Shown here: in pieces, positions 24,886 to 36,361 of the stretch
Position numbering within the stretch: position 1 is the stretch's first letter
Layout of the letters: each line of letters starts with the position of its first letter
Source of the DNA: Stromatinia cepivora
Taxonomy: Eukaryota; Ascomycota; Leotiomycetes; Helotiales; Sclerotiniaceae
NCBI GenBank assembly: GCA_014898415.1
Contig: RCTD01000024.1
Span: forward strand, 496,001-560,000
Direction of reading: 5' to 3'
Length of the DNA: 64,000 nucleotides
Program-made: the position numbers and the translations under genes
Notes under the pieces: generated by a model
What the model saw: only the letters and a program-made list of their open reading frames with translations
The model's database searches: none
Told to the model about the DNA's origin: nothing

Positions 24886-26670
24886 ATCGACTGGAAGGAG
24901 GAGGGGTAGCAGGTGGGTTTATATTACCGCTGTGGTTGATGGACAGAAGACGATGGAAGAGTCAGAGATGCAGCGCCAGACGGGGGGTGGTAGGTAATGA
25001 ATGCGCTAGAGTTTGGGATGAAACATGGCAGCGGCAACTATTACCATTTTTGTCAATTCGTGAAACGCAGTATCCTAAGACTAGCCTATTCAAGAAACGT
25101 AGAAGGAGTTGGTTTAGATCCGCTTTGGTGTTGGGAATACTAACTTTTAGAGATAAGAAAGTTTAGAATCGCAAGGGAGACGGCGCTAGGGACATCAGTT
25201 AGCGCTAGGCTAAATAAAGATTAGTTTGTATTCAGCGGTATCTTATAGCCGATACTGGATTTGATCATATTCTGTAGGTATTTCCTACGACGACTGGGAA
25301 GGGATAGTAGAGGCGAGAAGATGAGCCCTTACATAATTTGCCGACGTTCCGAACAAAGCCAAATAACGACATCAGGCAAAATGATCGCACCTTCATTCTG
25401 CCGCTTACAGTGGTTCCACGTCATCACCCAATAACATATAGTAGCACGGATGAACATCTCCTAGGATTGACAAAAGAGCTGAAGACAATCAAGCGCGCGT
25501 AAGTTATAGCTCCGTATGGCGCACTCGGTGAAGTCGCCGATTGCAATGCTGCCTGATGGAATTCTTTATTCTGTGGAACTTCCATCATAGATTAATCGCC
25601 GCATGATAGCTTGATATTGTAAGGGTAGCCTCAGGGTTGACAGGCTTTTCTTTTCTGGTCTAATTTACAGGTTGACTGAATTGTAGGTTTGGAGGAATAA
25701 GAGAGAAGTTTAAAATTGAACTTGGTCAATCCAAGAAGGTATGAAATGATATACTGCAGATTATCGATATTATTAAAACAATCGTCCTTCGCCTCAAAAA
25801 TAGTTATTATATGTCTTCTATAGTGGAGGGGATGAGATACTGGAACCGTGATAGCCAAGGTAGAGGAAGTAAATGGAGTATAGAACCATACTAACCAATG
25901 TACACCCGTTTTTGCGTGAACCAGATTTAGGTACAAACCAAATTTTGGTGTGACCGACTTTGGTATGGACCGGACTTTAATGTGGAATGGATTTGGATGT
26001 AGAGGGTATAGATTAGATTTTGGTATAGACCAGATTTTGGTATAAACCAAATCTGGGTATAAACCAGATTTAGGTATGGACGACTGGACCCGATTTTGGT
26101 ACAGACCAGATTTTGGTACAAACCAAATTTGGGTTCACGATTTGTGACAAGTAGATTCCAGAACTCTTATATATCTGTCTTGTATGTTCATCTACAGTAT
26201 CTATTTCGTAAATTCATCTCTCACGTTTCATCTTTCGTTCTTATTCTGTCGGGACAACTGTATACGGGGAAGTGAAGCTTATCAACGAACGTATTCAACT
26301 CTTTTGGTTAACACGTTTTGATTTGCCTAAAGAGCTAGAATCTATGGAAGGTGAAGAGCTATATGATGGTGCATGCCGAGGCACTAGTGCGAACACTAGT
26401 GGGCACGTGATCCTTACCATCCCTACCATCCTTACCATGCATGTGATTCATATTCCGACATATTCTTTTTACTTTTCTTCTTTTTCATTTTTTCCGTTCC
26501 TCGTTCTTCGTTTCTAGTTCTGTTTATACTTGTTTAATTTGTAAAATGCTTTTAAAGCCATATATTCATCCACCAGTTCATTCATTGGAACAATTCTCTT
26601 CCTCGTATTTTCCCCCAAATTCAAATTACATACCACCCTCTCTATCCTAACTCATTCCCTCTACCACCCT
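24886..26670. other. Intergenic region with degenerate minisatellite
   Basis: No supported gene lies between the DUF7924-like gene and the aminotransferase. Open frames at 25631-26121 (minus) are products of the 17-bp-type repeat. A frame at 26272-26517 has a hydrophobic phenylalanine-rich end and no recognisable relatives. Confidence 0.55.
25915..26130. repeat. Degenerate ~17-bp minisatellite (ACCAGATTTTGGTATAA-like)
   Basis: About a dozen imperfect units of roughly 17 bp follow one another, with consensus near ACCAGATTTTGGTATAA. Two units are lengthened by insertions. Because 17 is not a multiple of 3, it produces overlapping open frames in several phases, which should not be annotated as genes. 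Confidence 0.85.
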
Positions 26671-28186
26671 CTATCTAAACTCCTTCATAAATCCCTCATG
26701 AAACCTCGTAATCCTACCAACCCACTCCGTACCCGGTGCCAAAAACGTCGTTCTAAAATGTAATGTATTTTCCTTCTGACCAAACCCACTCCCAGGCACA
26801 ACACAAACACCCGTCGCCTCAAGTAATTTATGACAATAATATTCATCTGCACTCATACCCTCTTTCTTCGCAGCTTCTACTGCTTTTTCTGGTAAATTAA
26901 TTGTGGGAAACAAATACATACTTCCCTGTGGTTCTGGACATTCGACACCCTCCATTTGCGCAAAAGCTTCATAGAGAGCTGTTGCGCGTTTTTGGAGTCC
27001 TGAGAATATATTGTCGTATTCTTTTGTATAGAGTTCGTAGGATGGTTCACCCTGTTTGGGAGGATTGACCATGAGTTCGACGAGACATTGTCCGATTACT
27101 GGCGCGCATAAACTGATACTGACGAATTTATATATCTGTTCTACGACCTCGGGATCAAAACCACAGAGTTCAAAATAACCACCTCGGTGTCCACATTCAC
27201 CAACCATTCCTTTAGATATACTATGGAGGGAAGCGAGTTCAACATTGTCGTACTTTTCCGGGGTTTTGGATTGTAGATCGCGGAGGATTTGTTTGAAGGA
27301 GTGGAATTTTCCTTTAAAGACGTTGGTTTGGTATACTTCATCTGCCATTACTACTAACTTTTTCTCGGCGGCGAATTCAATAACTGCTTCGATATCTTGA
27401 GGTGGTAGACTTGCACCGGTTGGGTTACCGGGATTGATAATGACAATTGCCCGGACATCGGTTCCTTCTTTGACAGCAGCGGCGTATGCATCTTTAATGG
27501 CTTGGAGGTCGGTACCCCAACTGCGAGCTTCGTCAAGGTAGTATGGGACGCATTTTGCGTTGAGGACCGAGAGGGAAGCAGTGTATAATGGGTATTGTGG
27601 AATAGGTACAAGGACACCTGTATTGGGGCCGGCGCAGATTACGTGAAGGAGGGTGTTGACTCCAGAGGATGCACCGGCGGAAAGGTAAATATCTTTTGGA
27701 TCTGCAGGAAAGCCATCTCGATCTGGGAAGAGATTAGCTATGTCAGTCATGAAATATCAGAAATGGCAAAAACATACTCTCAATAAACCTAGCCACACTA
27801 TTCTTAATTCCTGTAGCGCCAGCACTAGCACTATAAGCACCCACACTTCCAACTTCCTTTAACAACCATCTCGCTCTCTCAATAACATCCTTCTTATAGC
27901 CCAACTGATTCAATAACACATCTTCCTTCTCCAATAACGGTGGATATTCAATCAAACTCAAGACTTGTCTAAAGAAAGTAATAGGTTTCTGATCCAATTG
28001 TTGAGGATTTCCAATATTGGCATTTATGACAGTATCGAATGGAAGATCCTTATCGCCTTTTGCGAGCTTAGCTCTATATTCTTCGGATTTAACTGCGAGA
28101 GCACCACGGACAGCATATTTGGCTTCTTTGATGTGTGGGTTGATATTGTTGATGTTTAAACTGCGGAGAGAAGTCGTGGTAGACAT
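26671..28186 (-). CDS. ALT1: Alanine aminotransferase (glutamate-pyruvate transaminase)
   Basis: It interconverts alanine plus 2-oxoglutarate and pyruvate plus glutamate, using pyridoxal phosphate. The coding sequence is 28186-27778 joined to 27722-26671. The 55-bp intron starts GTATGT and ends TTCCCAG, giving 486 residues, normal for fungal enzymes. Class I/II aminotransferase features are complete: the N-terminal INANIGNPQQLDQKPITF block, NPGNPTG near residue 233, the cofactor-binding ADEVYQ near 263, and SISKGMVGECGHRGGY carrying the Schiff-base lysine at about 307. The join restores FIENRDGFPADP, as expected for this family. No mitochondrial targeting sequence is evident from the MSTTTSLRS start, but this is weak evidence for a cytosolic location. 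Transcription runs away from the intergenic space at 28190-29740. Confidence 0.95.
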
Positions 28187-29739
28187 GGTTCTAGTTCTGG
28201 GTTGTAATGATGAGCGGGAATGAAGAGAATCTATGATGAGGTAGATGATTAGAGGTTTTGGTTTAGTTTATGTACTTTCACTTGTATAATCTAACCCGAA
28301 ACAAAGTGAATTTAAACGCAGAGAAGGAATAGACAGATGAGGAAGAAAAAGAAGAAATATGTAAAATAAAAGAATCTAAAAAGTTTTGGTGTAATAACGT
28401 GTACCAGGACAGCACAGTCATCGCATGATCGTAATCAGGGTATGGAACGGGGTACGGATGATATCGCCCCCACAATCGACGGGTGGACTTCATCCCATAT
28501 CCCATGGAGTAACGGTAAAGTAGTCGGGAGCTCCAATATCAAGCCGATATTCGGACCCATTATTGAAACCTTTTTTTTTCCCGACTCAAGGAAAAATAAA
28601 TGAAAACATTTCAAACGTACCTGCAGCAATTGATCTTGACAATCGAGATGTATTGGCTCCATATTGTCGTTGTGATATAGATGTAGATATATATTGTCTA
28701 CAACATCTTCTCGCACCAGTACTCAATGACGCGTTAAGGGACGTCATTGTGTAGAGTGTTTGTTCTTATTCGTATAGGTAGATATGTGAGTTGAATGTAG
28801 CCAATTGGGAAGCTGGAATTTCGCACGTAACGAATGGGGTGATGTGAGGGTGTATTGATATTACGGTGATGTGTTAGAACGGCCTAGTTTTCTTTAGCTG
28901 ATGATAGAGATTGATAATATCATCCGATCAGAATGAAGCGATAATGAATGGGTAAAGGTAAGAGTGAATGACTGGTAGACCGTGAGAGAATGAGAATGAG
29001 AATGAGAATGAGAATGCAGCGGATGCAGCAGAAAAGATAAAAAAGATTTGGTTGAGCTTCGTAGTTTCAAAGAGACACCGATAAGAATTTTGTTAAGTAT
29101 GAAATTGATCTACCCCGTGCTCCACATTCAAATCTGGGAGTACCTTGTATGTAAAATTGTCATGATAGAGGGATGTTTAGCGGTCGAGCTTTGGAGATGA
29201 TATCAATCAGATATGTATGTACCTAGTAAGTCTTCCTGCATATGAATCAAGGAAATTTCAGAATCTATGACAATATCCGAACTGTCAGCTTAAGCAATTA
29301 TTATTTGTACCATCACGCAATATAGAAAAGATGTTGAATTTACGATACTGTCACACATATTAGTGATTGAAATGCTGAAAGGTTGGATGAATATAAATAT
29401 TCTGTATATCCGAGAAAGTACACAGATATAAATGTAGGTTAGTTCGGAAAAGGACCACGAAGTTTCATTGGATATTTATTTATCATTGCCAAACCATTGC
29501 ATGATATCTATTTTCGACCCAATCCCATATATGAATGATTCTTTCATTCCAAAACCTATGCCCATGATGCAAAACTAGATGAATGAAATAAACACCCGTG
29601 CAACCGTAATGATGCTCCAGAAACCCAATGCTATCGATTTGAAGAAGGTTCGACCCAAGCTGAAGACTCTAGATTGATGTACCTGCATCATCCAACGCTA
29701 AACCCTCGAGGATTTTTGGAATCTTCGTGGACAACCAGC
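28187..29739. other. Intergenic region between ALT1 start and ABD1 end
   Basis: I see no supported gene. A GAATGA hexanucleotide run lies at about 28985-29017, and a run of nine T residues lies near 28569. The stretch next to 28186 should contain the ALT1 promoter, and the stretch next to 29740 the ABD1 3' end. Short frames on both strands around 28278-28754 overlap one another and look like chance. Confidence 0.55.
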
Positions 29740-31224
29740 TTAAACCTTATAGAAGCAAAATCCCACATAGAAGCTAGCAGCTTCCATTTCCTCATCACTA
29801 ACAAGAAGCTTCCCACGGCCTCTTTCCCTAACATTCATACGCTCACTGAGAGGACCCAAGACATCGTCGTCCTTTTCGGTTTCCCAGATCTGATTGAATG
29901 GCTTTTGATACTGCAATTCAAGGTTGTAATCTTCCGCAATCGCACGGAAGGCCTCCCATGGTACGACATATTCCGGAACCTCTTCCACTGCCTCGTGAAG
30001 GAAAAAGTTGTATTTCCAGCCAAAAGGTGGTTTAAAAACACCGTCGGTAGGTGTTTTGCCCGGGAACCGGACCTGATAAACATCATTACCCCAGTGAGCT
30101 GTATCTTCGGCTTCACCTTCCTCAATTTCTCCATCCTCGGCATTGTCCTCGGCCTTCTCCTCGGCTTTATCACCGTCGCCGTTTTCTATGGCCTTTGCCT
30201 TTGCAGCAACCCCACTGTGGAATTTCTCAATCTTATCCGATATGACGTGTGAGTTGGGAATACATCCAATCAGCCTGCCACCTTTCTTCAATGCGCCCGA
30301 GACATTCTTCAACATCATTCTAGCCTTTGCCTCGTTCTCGAATGCGTAATGTAAGCAAAACATCATGCTGACCACATCAAATCCACCACCACCAAATCTT
30401 CCCGGTCCTCCGGAACTATCAAAACCAACATCTCGAACAATGGGAATCCTTTCAATTGATTCACCAAAGCAATCTTGAGTAAAGAATTCTCCGTGAAAGA
30501 TTCGAGGTGGCTGTCTGTTGTACCCTCCCCTGCCTCTACCACCTCGTCCGCCACCTCTGCTTTTCATTTCGCGATATCGCTCCTTGGCCTGATCAATCGA
30601 AATATCCGCTGGATCCAATCCAACATATAATTCCACCTTTTGTGGTGCTTGTTGCCATTTTCCTAAATCACCACCTTTACCACAACCAATATCAAGAACT
30701 AGCAGACCCTTTTCTTGACTTGGATCTGGTCCTTCCGCGAATTGGTATTCTCCACGAGATCCACGCTCTTGTGCTCCTGGGGTATAATCTTCATTTGGTG
30801 AGAATTTCTGAATGATCGTGCTTTTGACCCAATTATTAAAGCTTCTTAAGCCCTTAATCTTACTATCCGTCTTGCGCCATTCTCTGCCTCGTTGTGGAAC
30901 CGCATTATAATGCTCCCTGACTGCATTATGAATTCCTTGAGCAGCTGCGATAGCTGCAACTTCATTTTCACGTTCAATTTGTTTTTGTCGAATCGCTTCA
31001 CGCTCGGAATCGCCAATTCGTGCTCGTTGACCAGGACGTTTTTGCTTTCGAACTGGTGAAGGTGATCTACGACTCTTGTAGACATCGGAAGGAGATGGTG
31101 ATCTCGCGACACGTTTTGCGCCTTTTATAGGTGAACTTGATCTTTTGCGTTTCTTTGCAGCTTCGAGCTTTGTAGCATTGAAAGGCTGAGGTTGCTCCTC
31201 CGGGCCACTATCGTCACCAGCCAT
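29740..31224 (-). CDS. ABD1: mRNA cap guanine-N7 methyltransferase
   Basis: It transfers a methyl group from S-adenosylmethionine to N7 of the guanine cap on nuclear pre-mRNA. It is a single exon of 494 residues. I start at the ATG of MAGDDSGPEE (31222-31224), because the upstream in-frame extension is hydrophobic, unlike the family, and would run into the divergent promoter. Residues 1-95 are basic and Ser/Pro/Arg-rich. The catalytic part starts with VREHYN and RGREWRKTDSKIKGLRSFNN near 102-131. The SAM-binding motif LVLDIGCGKGGDL is at about 175-187, and SMMFCLHYAFEN follows. An acidic insert (EDGEIEEGEAED) and an RGGGRGGRGRGG stretch are lineage-type insertions. It is transcribed divergently from RPN7 with 374 bp between start codons. 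Confidence 0.95.
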   Translation of the reverse strand: MAGDDSGPEEQPQPFNATKLEAAKKRKRSSSPIKGAKRVARSPSPSDVYKSRRSPSPVRKQKRPGQRARIGDSEREAIRQKQIERENEVAAIAAAQGIHNAVREHYNAVPQRGREWRKTDSKIKGLRSFNNWVKSTIIQKFSPNEDYTPGAQERGSRGEYQFAEGPDPSQEKGLLVLDIGCGKGGDLGKWQQAPQKVELYVGLDPADISIDQAKERYREMKSRGGGRGGRGRGGYNRQPPRIFHGEFFTQDCFGESIERIPIVRDVGFDSSGGPGRFGGGGFDVVSMMFCLHYAFENEAKARMMLKNVSGALKKGGRLIGCIPNSHVISDKIEKFHSGVAAKAKAIENGDGDKAEEKAEDNAEDGEIEEGEAEDTAHWGNDVYQVRFPGKTPTDGVFKPPFGWKYNFFLHEAVEEVPEYVVPWEAFRAIAEDYNLELQYQKPFNQIWETEKDDDVLGPLSERMNVRERGRGKLLVSDEEMEAASFYVGFCFYKV

Positions 31225-31598
31225 TTTGTATAGCAACTTTGAAAAGTATAAGGTTCTGGTAAATATTGTAGAATATACTTTGAATTGAATATGATTGTAA
31301 TGATTTGTTGCGCTCTTGTGTTCCAGATCAATGTTTTGTTGAAGAAAAAGGAAGTTCGAGAACAAAGGTTGTAGGTAAGGGACAAAGGTGAACCCCGAAA
31401 ATGACGGCGGCCAAAATTTAGCCTTGCCGGCCTCGCGTCACACTTAGTGCCTGGAATATGGAAAGTAGCTAAGAAGCTTCATATGAATCTCATAGCAACA
31501 ACCAAATCTTCTACTTCTTACAAAACGTATCTCAATCACAATCGATTCCCTCTATTCATACCCTTTTTTAATCCCATACAATAAATACAGCTGTCAAG
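31225..31598. promoter_or_regulatory. Shared divergent promoter region ABD1/RPN7
   Basis: 374 bp separate the start codons of two divergently transcribed housekeeping genes, so both promoters must lie here. A GC-rich block (GCCTTGCCGGCCTCGCGTCAC, about 31421-31441) sits mid-interval. I do not find a GGTGGCAAA proteasome box. Confidence 0.6.
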
Positions 31599-33238
31599 AT
31601 GGGTTCTGATCCTCAATACGCAAAGTATCCTCTACTACCAATCGCCCAACACATCTTCACCATCACAAACCCATCCGCCTCCAAAGCAACCCAACAAATA
31701 TCTTTGAAAAGTCTCCAAGATGCAATTACCGAACATAAGATGGCCCCTCTCTACAGATACTTGGCACACCCACAAGATGGTATTCTGAATGATGCTGGAG
31801 TTACAACTTCAAGTGCGACGAGCAATTCTGTTGGTAGAAAACCAAGTGCGGCTGGTTTAGTGGCGAGCAAAAACTCAATACCAAAGGTTGATTTACCGTG
31901 GGATGAAGCTTTGTATCAGAAATTAACAAAAGAGAATGATGAGGAGTTAGAGGGGTTCAAGAAGGAAGAGGAAGAGGCGGCAGAAAAGGCTGGGGAGACT
32001 GAAGTACAAGCTGCTAGAGGGAAGCGGGCAGAATTCTGGGCTCGAGTTGGAGACAAGGTATGAATATTTGTGGTATGGACTTGGATGAAATACTAATATA
32101 TGAAATTACTAGGACCGAGCGATTGCTGCGTACGAAGAAGTGTTTGAGAAGACCGGTGTTTTGGGAACCAAGATTGATCTTGTCCTTGCAATTATTCGCA
32201 TGGGGTTGTTTTACGGCGACAAGTTATTAATCAAGAAGCATGTCGACCGCGCGAAGGCATTAGTAGAGAGCGGTGGAGATTGGGATCGTCGAAACAGATT
32301 AAAGGCATATACCGGACTCTACCTCTTGACTGTCAGATCCTACAACATCGCAGCACCACTTCTCCTAGACAGTCTCTCCACTTTCACCAGTTACGAACTC
32401 TGCTCATACTCATCCCTCGTCGTATATTCCGTTCTCGCCGGTTCTGTCTCACTCAAACGTGTTGACTTCAAGTCTAAAGTCGTCGATGCCCCAGAAATCA
32501 AGGCCATTCTCGGAGATGGTGAAGACAAACTCCTAGCATTATCAGGAGCCATTTCCGCCGGTCCTGGTGCTGATGAAGAGATGCAAGATGTTACAGTAGC
32601 AGCTCCACCCGCTGCTAAAACCGCTGTAAATCTCACTACTCTCGGCACAGGCGCAGATGTTCAAGAAGCAGAGGCGGCACTCGATTTTTCCCCTCTGGCC
32701 CAGCTTGTTTCGAGTCTATACACCGGTAGTTACCGCTCATTTTTCGGTGCTCTCGCCGCTGTTGAGGTAAACTTTCTTACTCAAGATCGTTACCTCTATG
32801 AGCACCGTGGTTGGTTCGTTAGAGAAATGCGTTTGAGAGCTTACCAACAACTCCTTCAAAGTTATCGGGTTGTAGGTCTTGAGAGTATGGCGAATGACTT
32901 CGGTGTCTCAGTCGATTTTCTTGATCGGTATGTTTTTAATTCTCCTTCTTCACCCCCCTTCCCCACACACCCGGTCCACTTCTTTGATCTTCCCATTAAC
33001 TCTATAAATGCACATTATCTAACATTATAACCCCAATAGCGACCTAGCAAAATTCATCGCCGCAGACCGCATCCCCTGCACCATCGACCGCGTCACCGGC
33101 AAAGGCATCATCGAAACCAACAGACCCGATGATAAAAACAAGCAATACAATGATGTCGTCAAGCAAGGTGATCAATTGATCACTAAGTTACAGAAATATG
33201 GACAAGCGGTTAGATTGAGGGGGAGTGAAAGAGCTTAA
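31599..33238 (+). CDS. RPN7: 26S proteasome regulatory particle subunit Rpn7
   Basis: This is a lid subunit of the 19S regulatory particle. Exons are 31599-32057, 32113-32927 and 33040-33238. Introns are GTATGA..ACTAG (55 bp) and GTATGT..AATAG (112 bp). The product is 490 residues, longer than the about 430 of yeast Rpn7 because of a Ser/Ala-rich insert near residues 65-95. The N-terminus has YPLLPIAQHIF, followed by a helical repeat region with RIGLF-type sequence (RMGLFYGDKLL). The C-terminal PCI domain contains YLYEHRGWFVREMRLRAYQQ and ends in DRVTGKGIIETNRPD, all typical. Both splices restore family sequence (GDK-DRAIAAYEE and FLDR-DLAKFIAAD). Confidence 0.95.
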
Positions 33239-33274
33239 GGATTAGAAGCTATGAGTTGGGAGGGGGTAGAACTG

Positions 33275-33316
33275 GGAAGGAAAAGAACTGGGAAGGAAAA
33301 GAACTGGGAAGGAAAA
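33275..33316. repeat. Three tandem copies of GAACTGGGAAGGAAAA in the RPN7 3' UTR
   Basis: A 16-bp unit is repeated almost exactly three times about 40 bp after the RPN7 stop codon. This probably lies in the 3' untranslated region. Confidence 0.8.
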
Positions 33317-33704
33317 GAGATACCAGATGAAAGATGAACCTTGCATGCATGCATCAATACATACATATATTTTTGTAAGATTACGATAATTACAATCTTA
33401 TGATGGCATAGAATCTATGAGTGAATGAATGAATGAATGGGGATGTGCTATCATGGTGACTTTATGTTCTCCGCTAGCGTGATTCAATTGAGATTAGACT
33501 GGGTATCATTCAATTAATCGCAAGCTTGCTAACTACACTAACCATATAATTCATACCCTTCACGCTTTGCCTATATCAATGATATTTCTTCATCCACCTT
33601 TCGTCTAGGGATCCCTATCGATCGGGAAGTAAATACCTAGTATCGTAGCTACGAAGACTTCTTTCTCATCATTCAAATCTCTCATCTCCCACATCCACAC
33701 ACCT

Positions 33705-35654
33705 CTACCCAACATACCACGTCCTCCTCCAAATCATACCCGCCGCCACCACCGCACAAGCCGTCGCGCCAACCGCAATCCAAACCCCTGTTCTATCCGG
33801 TGCCTCCTCCTCACTCTTCGGAAACGCTTTTGATGGATCCGTCGCCGCTTCTGCTAGTGTAACGAAAAGTTCACTGATACTATGCCACGTGACACTTACA
33901 TGGACTGGGGCATTCATATTCATGAGCTGAGCATATTCATCTGGTTGTTTTTCGCATCTTTGGGTTGTTTTATCGAGGTCGGCTTTGAGGGCTGTGCAGA
34001 TTGAGGGGAGGGATGAGAGGGCGGGGTATTTTTTATGGAGGTCGATTATGTGGGAGAAGGAGTCGGGGTCGGAGGAATCGTAGGTGTAGCAGAGGAGATC
34101 GCAGGCGTCGAGTTTGGCTTGGTTTTCGAGGATGGCGGGCTCGAGTTCGCCAAGTTCTTCGAGGATGAGGTAACATTGCTTGCCGCCTGTGAGTTCGACG
34201 CTGTTGACTGCGACGCGTGGTTTGATGGTGGGGCGGTAGAGGTGGTCGAAGGGACGGTTGAGGAAGGCGTCGAGGATGGAGGATTTGCCTGACGAGGAGG
34301 AACCAAGGACGTAGCAGAGAACTACATTACGCTCGGTACGGACAGGTCGGCGACGTCTTTTGCGAGGTTTTGTTATTTTGAGGGCTGTGGTTGTAGAAGG
34401 TTTGCCAGGAGTAGGTTCGAAACCCAGATAGGCTAAGTAGGAGAGGGTAGTGGCAGGGCTAACAAATGTTGTCATAGACCATTGAGCTAGCCAACCTTGG
34501 AGAGTTATGTGCCCGGCTTCATTACGAACTGTGGAAGCTGGAAAGTTCGATTCGAGCCAATATGATGGTAGTCCAGGGGTAGGTGCAAATAGCGCATTCA
34601 ATTCATTATCGTTCAACCCTCCGTCATTGTCCTTGTCGAACAACAGAAAGAGGTCGACGAAGAATCGATATCCAGCGGGGCTGAGTTCTGCAGAAGCAAA
34701 CTCGGGAATGTCGAGTTTAGGATGAAGGAAACTATCCTTCAAGCTCAGACTATCTGTGTAGTGATATTTCCGTAGAATGATCCATATAGTCTCATGTCTA
34801 CCCTTTTCCGCAAATATTTTGTTGAGGTGGATGAACCCCCTTTGATCAATTCCCCTCTCCATATTCGAATTTGGAGAAGCTCTACTAATCGATATCTTAA
34901 TATTTTCGAGGTCAGTAGGGGCCAATGGCTTTTCAAAACACTTGACTTGAAAGTCTTGCATTTCTTGGTCATTTAAATATCCATCCTGATCTTTATCGTT
35001 CAAATAAAATATCCTATTCAAAGCCGCAACACACGCAGGCTTCAAAATACCTTCCTTGGAATCGAAAAGTGGCGCAATTGGATGTGTAACGGCTTTTTGA
35101 CATAGGAAGAACACTTCATTAACATTGTGATGTTCCCTAGCACTCGTTCGTATACAAGAATCTATTTCTTTAAACTCTGCCATCACTGGTAACATTTCAT
35201 CCTCCACCACTTGTGCTGTATTCGCATTTGTAGTCGTGTCAGATTTATTGGCGCATAGTACTACCGGTACATTCACACCCAAGGAGCGGAAGTATGGCAT
35301 CCAAAATAGAGCCACTCTTTCATAGCTGTAATGATCTGAGTATACCAAGAGTATAACATTTGATTTCCTTATTTCTTTTCGTAATGTATTTCGTTCTTGA
35401 GGTTCTGCAGATGTATCGACAATTGTTGTAGTAACATTTTCTGGAGTACCAATGCTTGGAGGTATGGTGATTTGAGGGAGGACTGATTGGATTTTGTTCG
35501 TAACAAATACATCTTTAACTAGTGATGTGATGAGACTCGATTTTCCTGTCCCATCATCTCCGCAGACACATATTCGCACTGTTATATGCATGGTTAGCAT
35601 AGGACGAAGGATGAAGAAAGCTCCTAAGAGAAAAGGTATCTAACCTGTAGCCAT
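33705..35654 (-). CDS. GEM1: Mitochondrial Rho GTPase Miro/Gem1
   Basis: This is an outer-mitochondrial-membrane GTPase that controls mitochondrial morphology and inheritance and, in fungi, ER-mitochondria contact sites. Exons are 35654-35645 (ATGGCTACAG, 10 nt) and 35578-33705. The 66-bp intron starts GTTAGA and ends AACAG. The product of 627 residues matches the family length. The first GTPase has GDDGTGKSS (about 10-18) and NKSD (about 114-117). Two EF-hands have loops [12 protein letters not shown] (about 199) and [12 protein letters not shown] (about 318). The second GTPase has GSSSSGKSS (about 429). A hydrophobic tail anchor lies at the C-terminus ([18 protein letters not shown]). Without the 5' exon the open frame would start MLTMHIT, which is foreign to the family; the splice gives [10 protein letters not shown], as expected. 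Confidence 0.95.
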
Positions 35655-36361
35655 ATTTGTAGCCTTGTATGACGAGGCTATTACACTTTCATCCTTGCTT
35701 AGAGCTACCAGTACTTTAGGAAGGAGCGAATAATAACAATATGACAAAGCTCTACAATATATAGATACGCACCCATAGAGTGAGATTGTTCCTGTGTGAT
35801 TGTTCAAAAACTACTGGGACAATCAGATCCGAGGGCTTGTTACTTGGACTTATCAGCGCCACTTCTGTCCTAGTCCATGAAACCTTTCTCCATGTTTTAA
35901 TCTTTTATGGCGACGTTGACATGCTCCGTGCCATGCTTGATGAATATGTAATGTAATAAAGTCCTCTTAGATAAACTTGCATTCTCCTTTCAATTTCTTA
36001 CATCATTCTACTCTGTACACCTTTTGATCAATTGAATTGAACTTTTCTATCGTATATATCCAATCATCCGATCCCCCGTATAAAATCAATCATTCACATA
36101 TATGATCCCTTCAGATCATCAATCATTAATGAGATCTTCAGGGTCAAAATACAAGCATCTTACCCCACACTTTCGTTCCTGCAGCCCCCAAATAATAGCT
36201 TCATACATATAAGTTGATGTTTGTTGTTGTTCATAAGGAAACTCGACTTTGATACCTTCCTTTCTCATATTACTTTGCATCTGGTCACCATACTTAGTCT
36301 TTAGCCTTGGATTGATTTGAGTCTGGTCCAGTAGTACCGGCACACAAAATACTATAGCCTC
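35655..36361. promoter_or_regulatory. Divergent intergenic region GEM1/creC
   Basis: 707 bp separate the start codons of GEM1 (minus) and creC (plus). It presumably contains both promoters. The minus-strand frame at 36119-36379 is not supported as a gene. Confidence 0.5.

Noticed and set aside
25631..26121. Two overlapping minus-strand frames with repeating NLV/IPKS-type words
   Set aside because: They are translations of the 17-bp minisatellite. The repeat period is not a multiple of three and opens several frames by chance.
26272..26517. 81-codon plus-strand frame
   Set aside because: The C-terminal half is translated pyrimidine-rich DNA (phenylalanine/serine runs), and nothing supports expression.
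34035..34306. Frames on both strands with Val/Gly/Glu or Ser/Pro/Thr-rich translation
   Set aside because: They are shadow frames of the GEM1 coding region.
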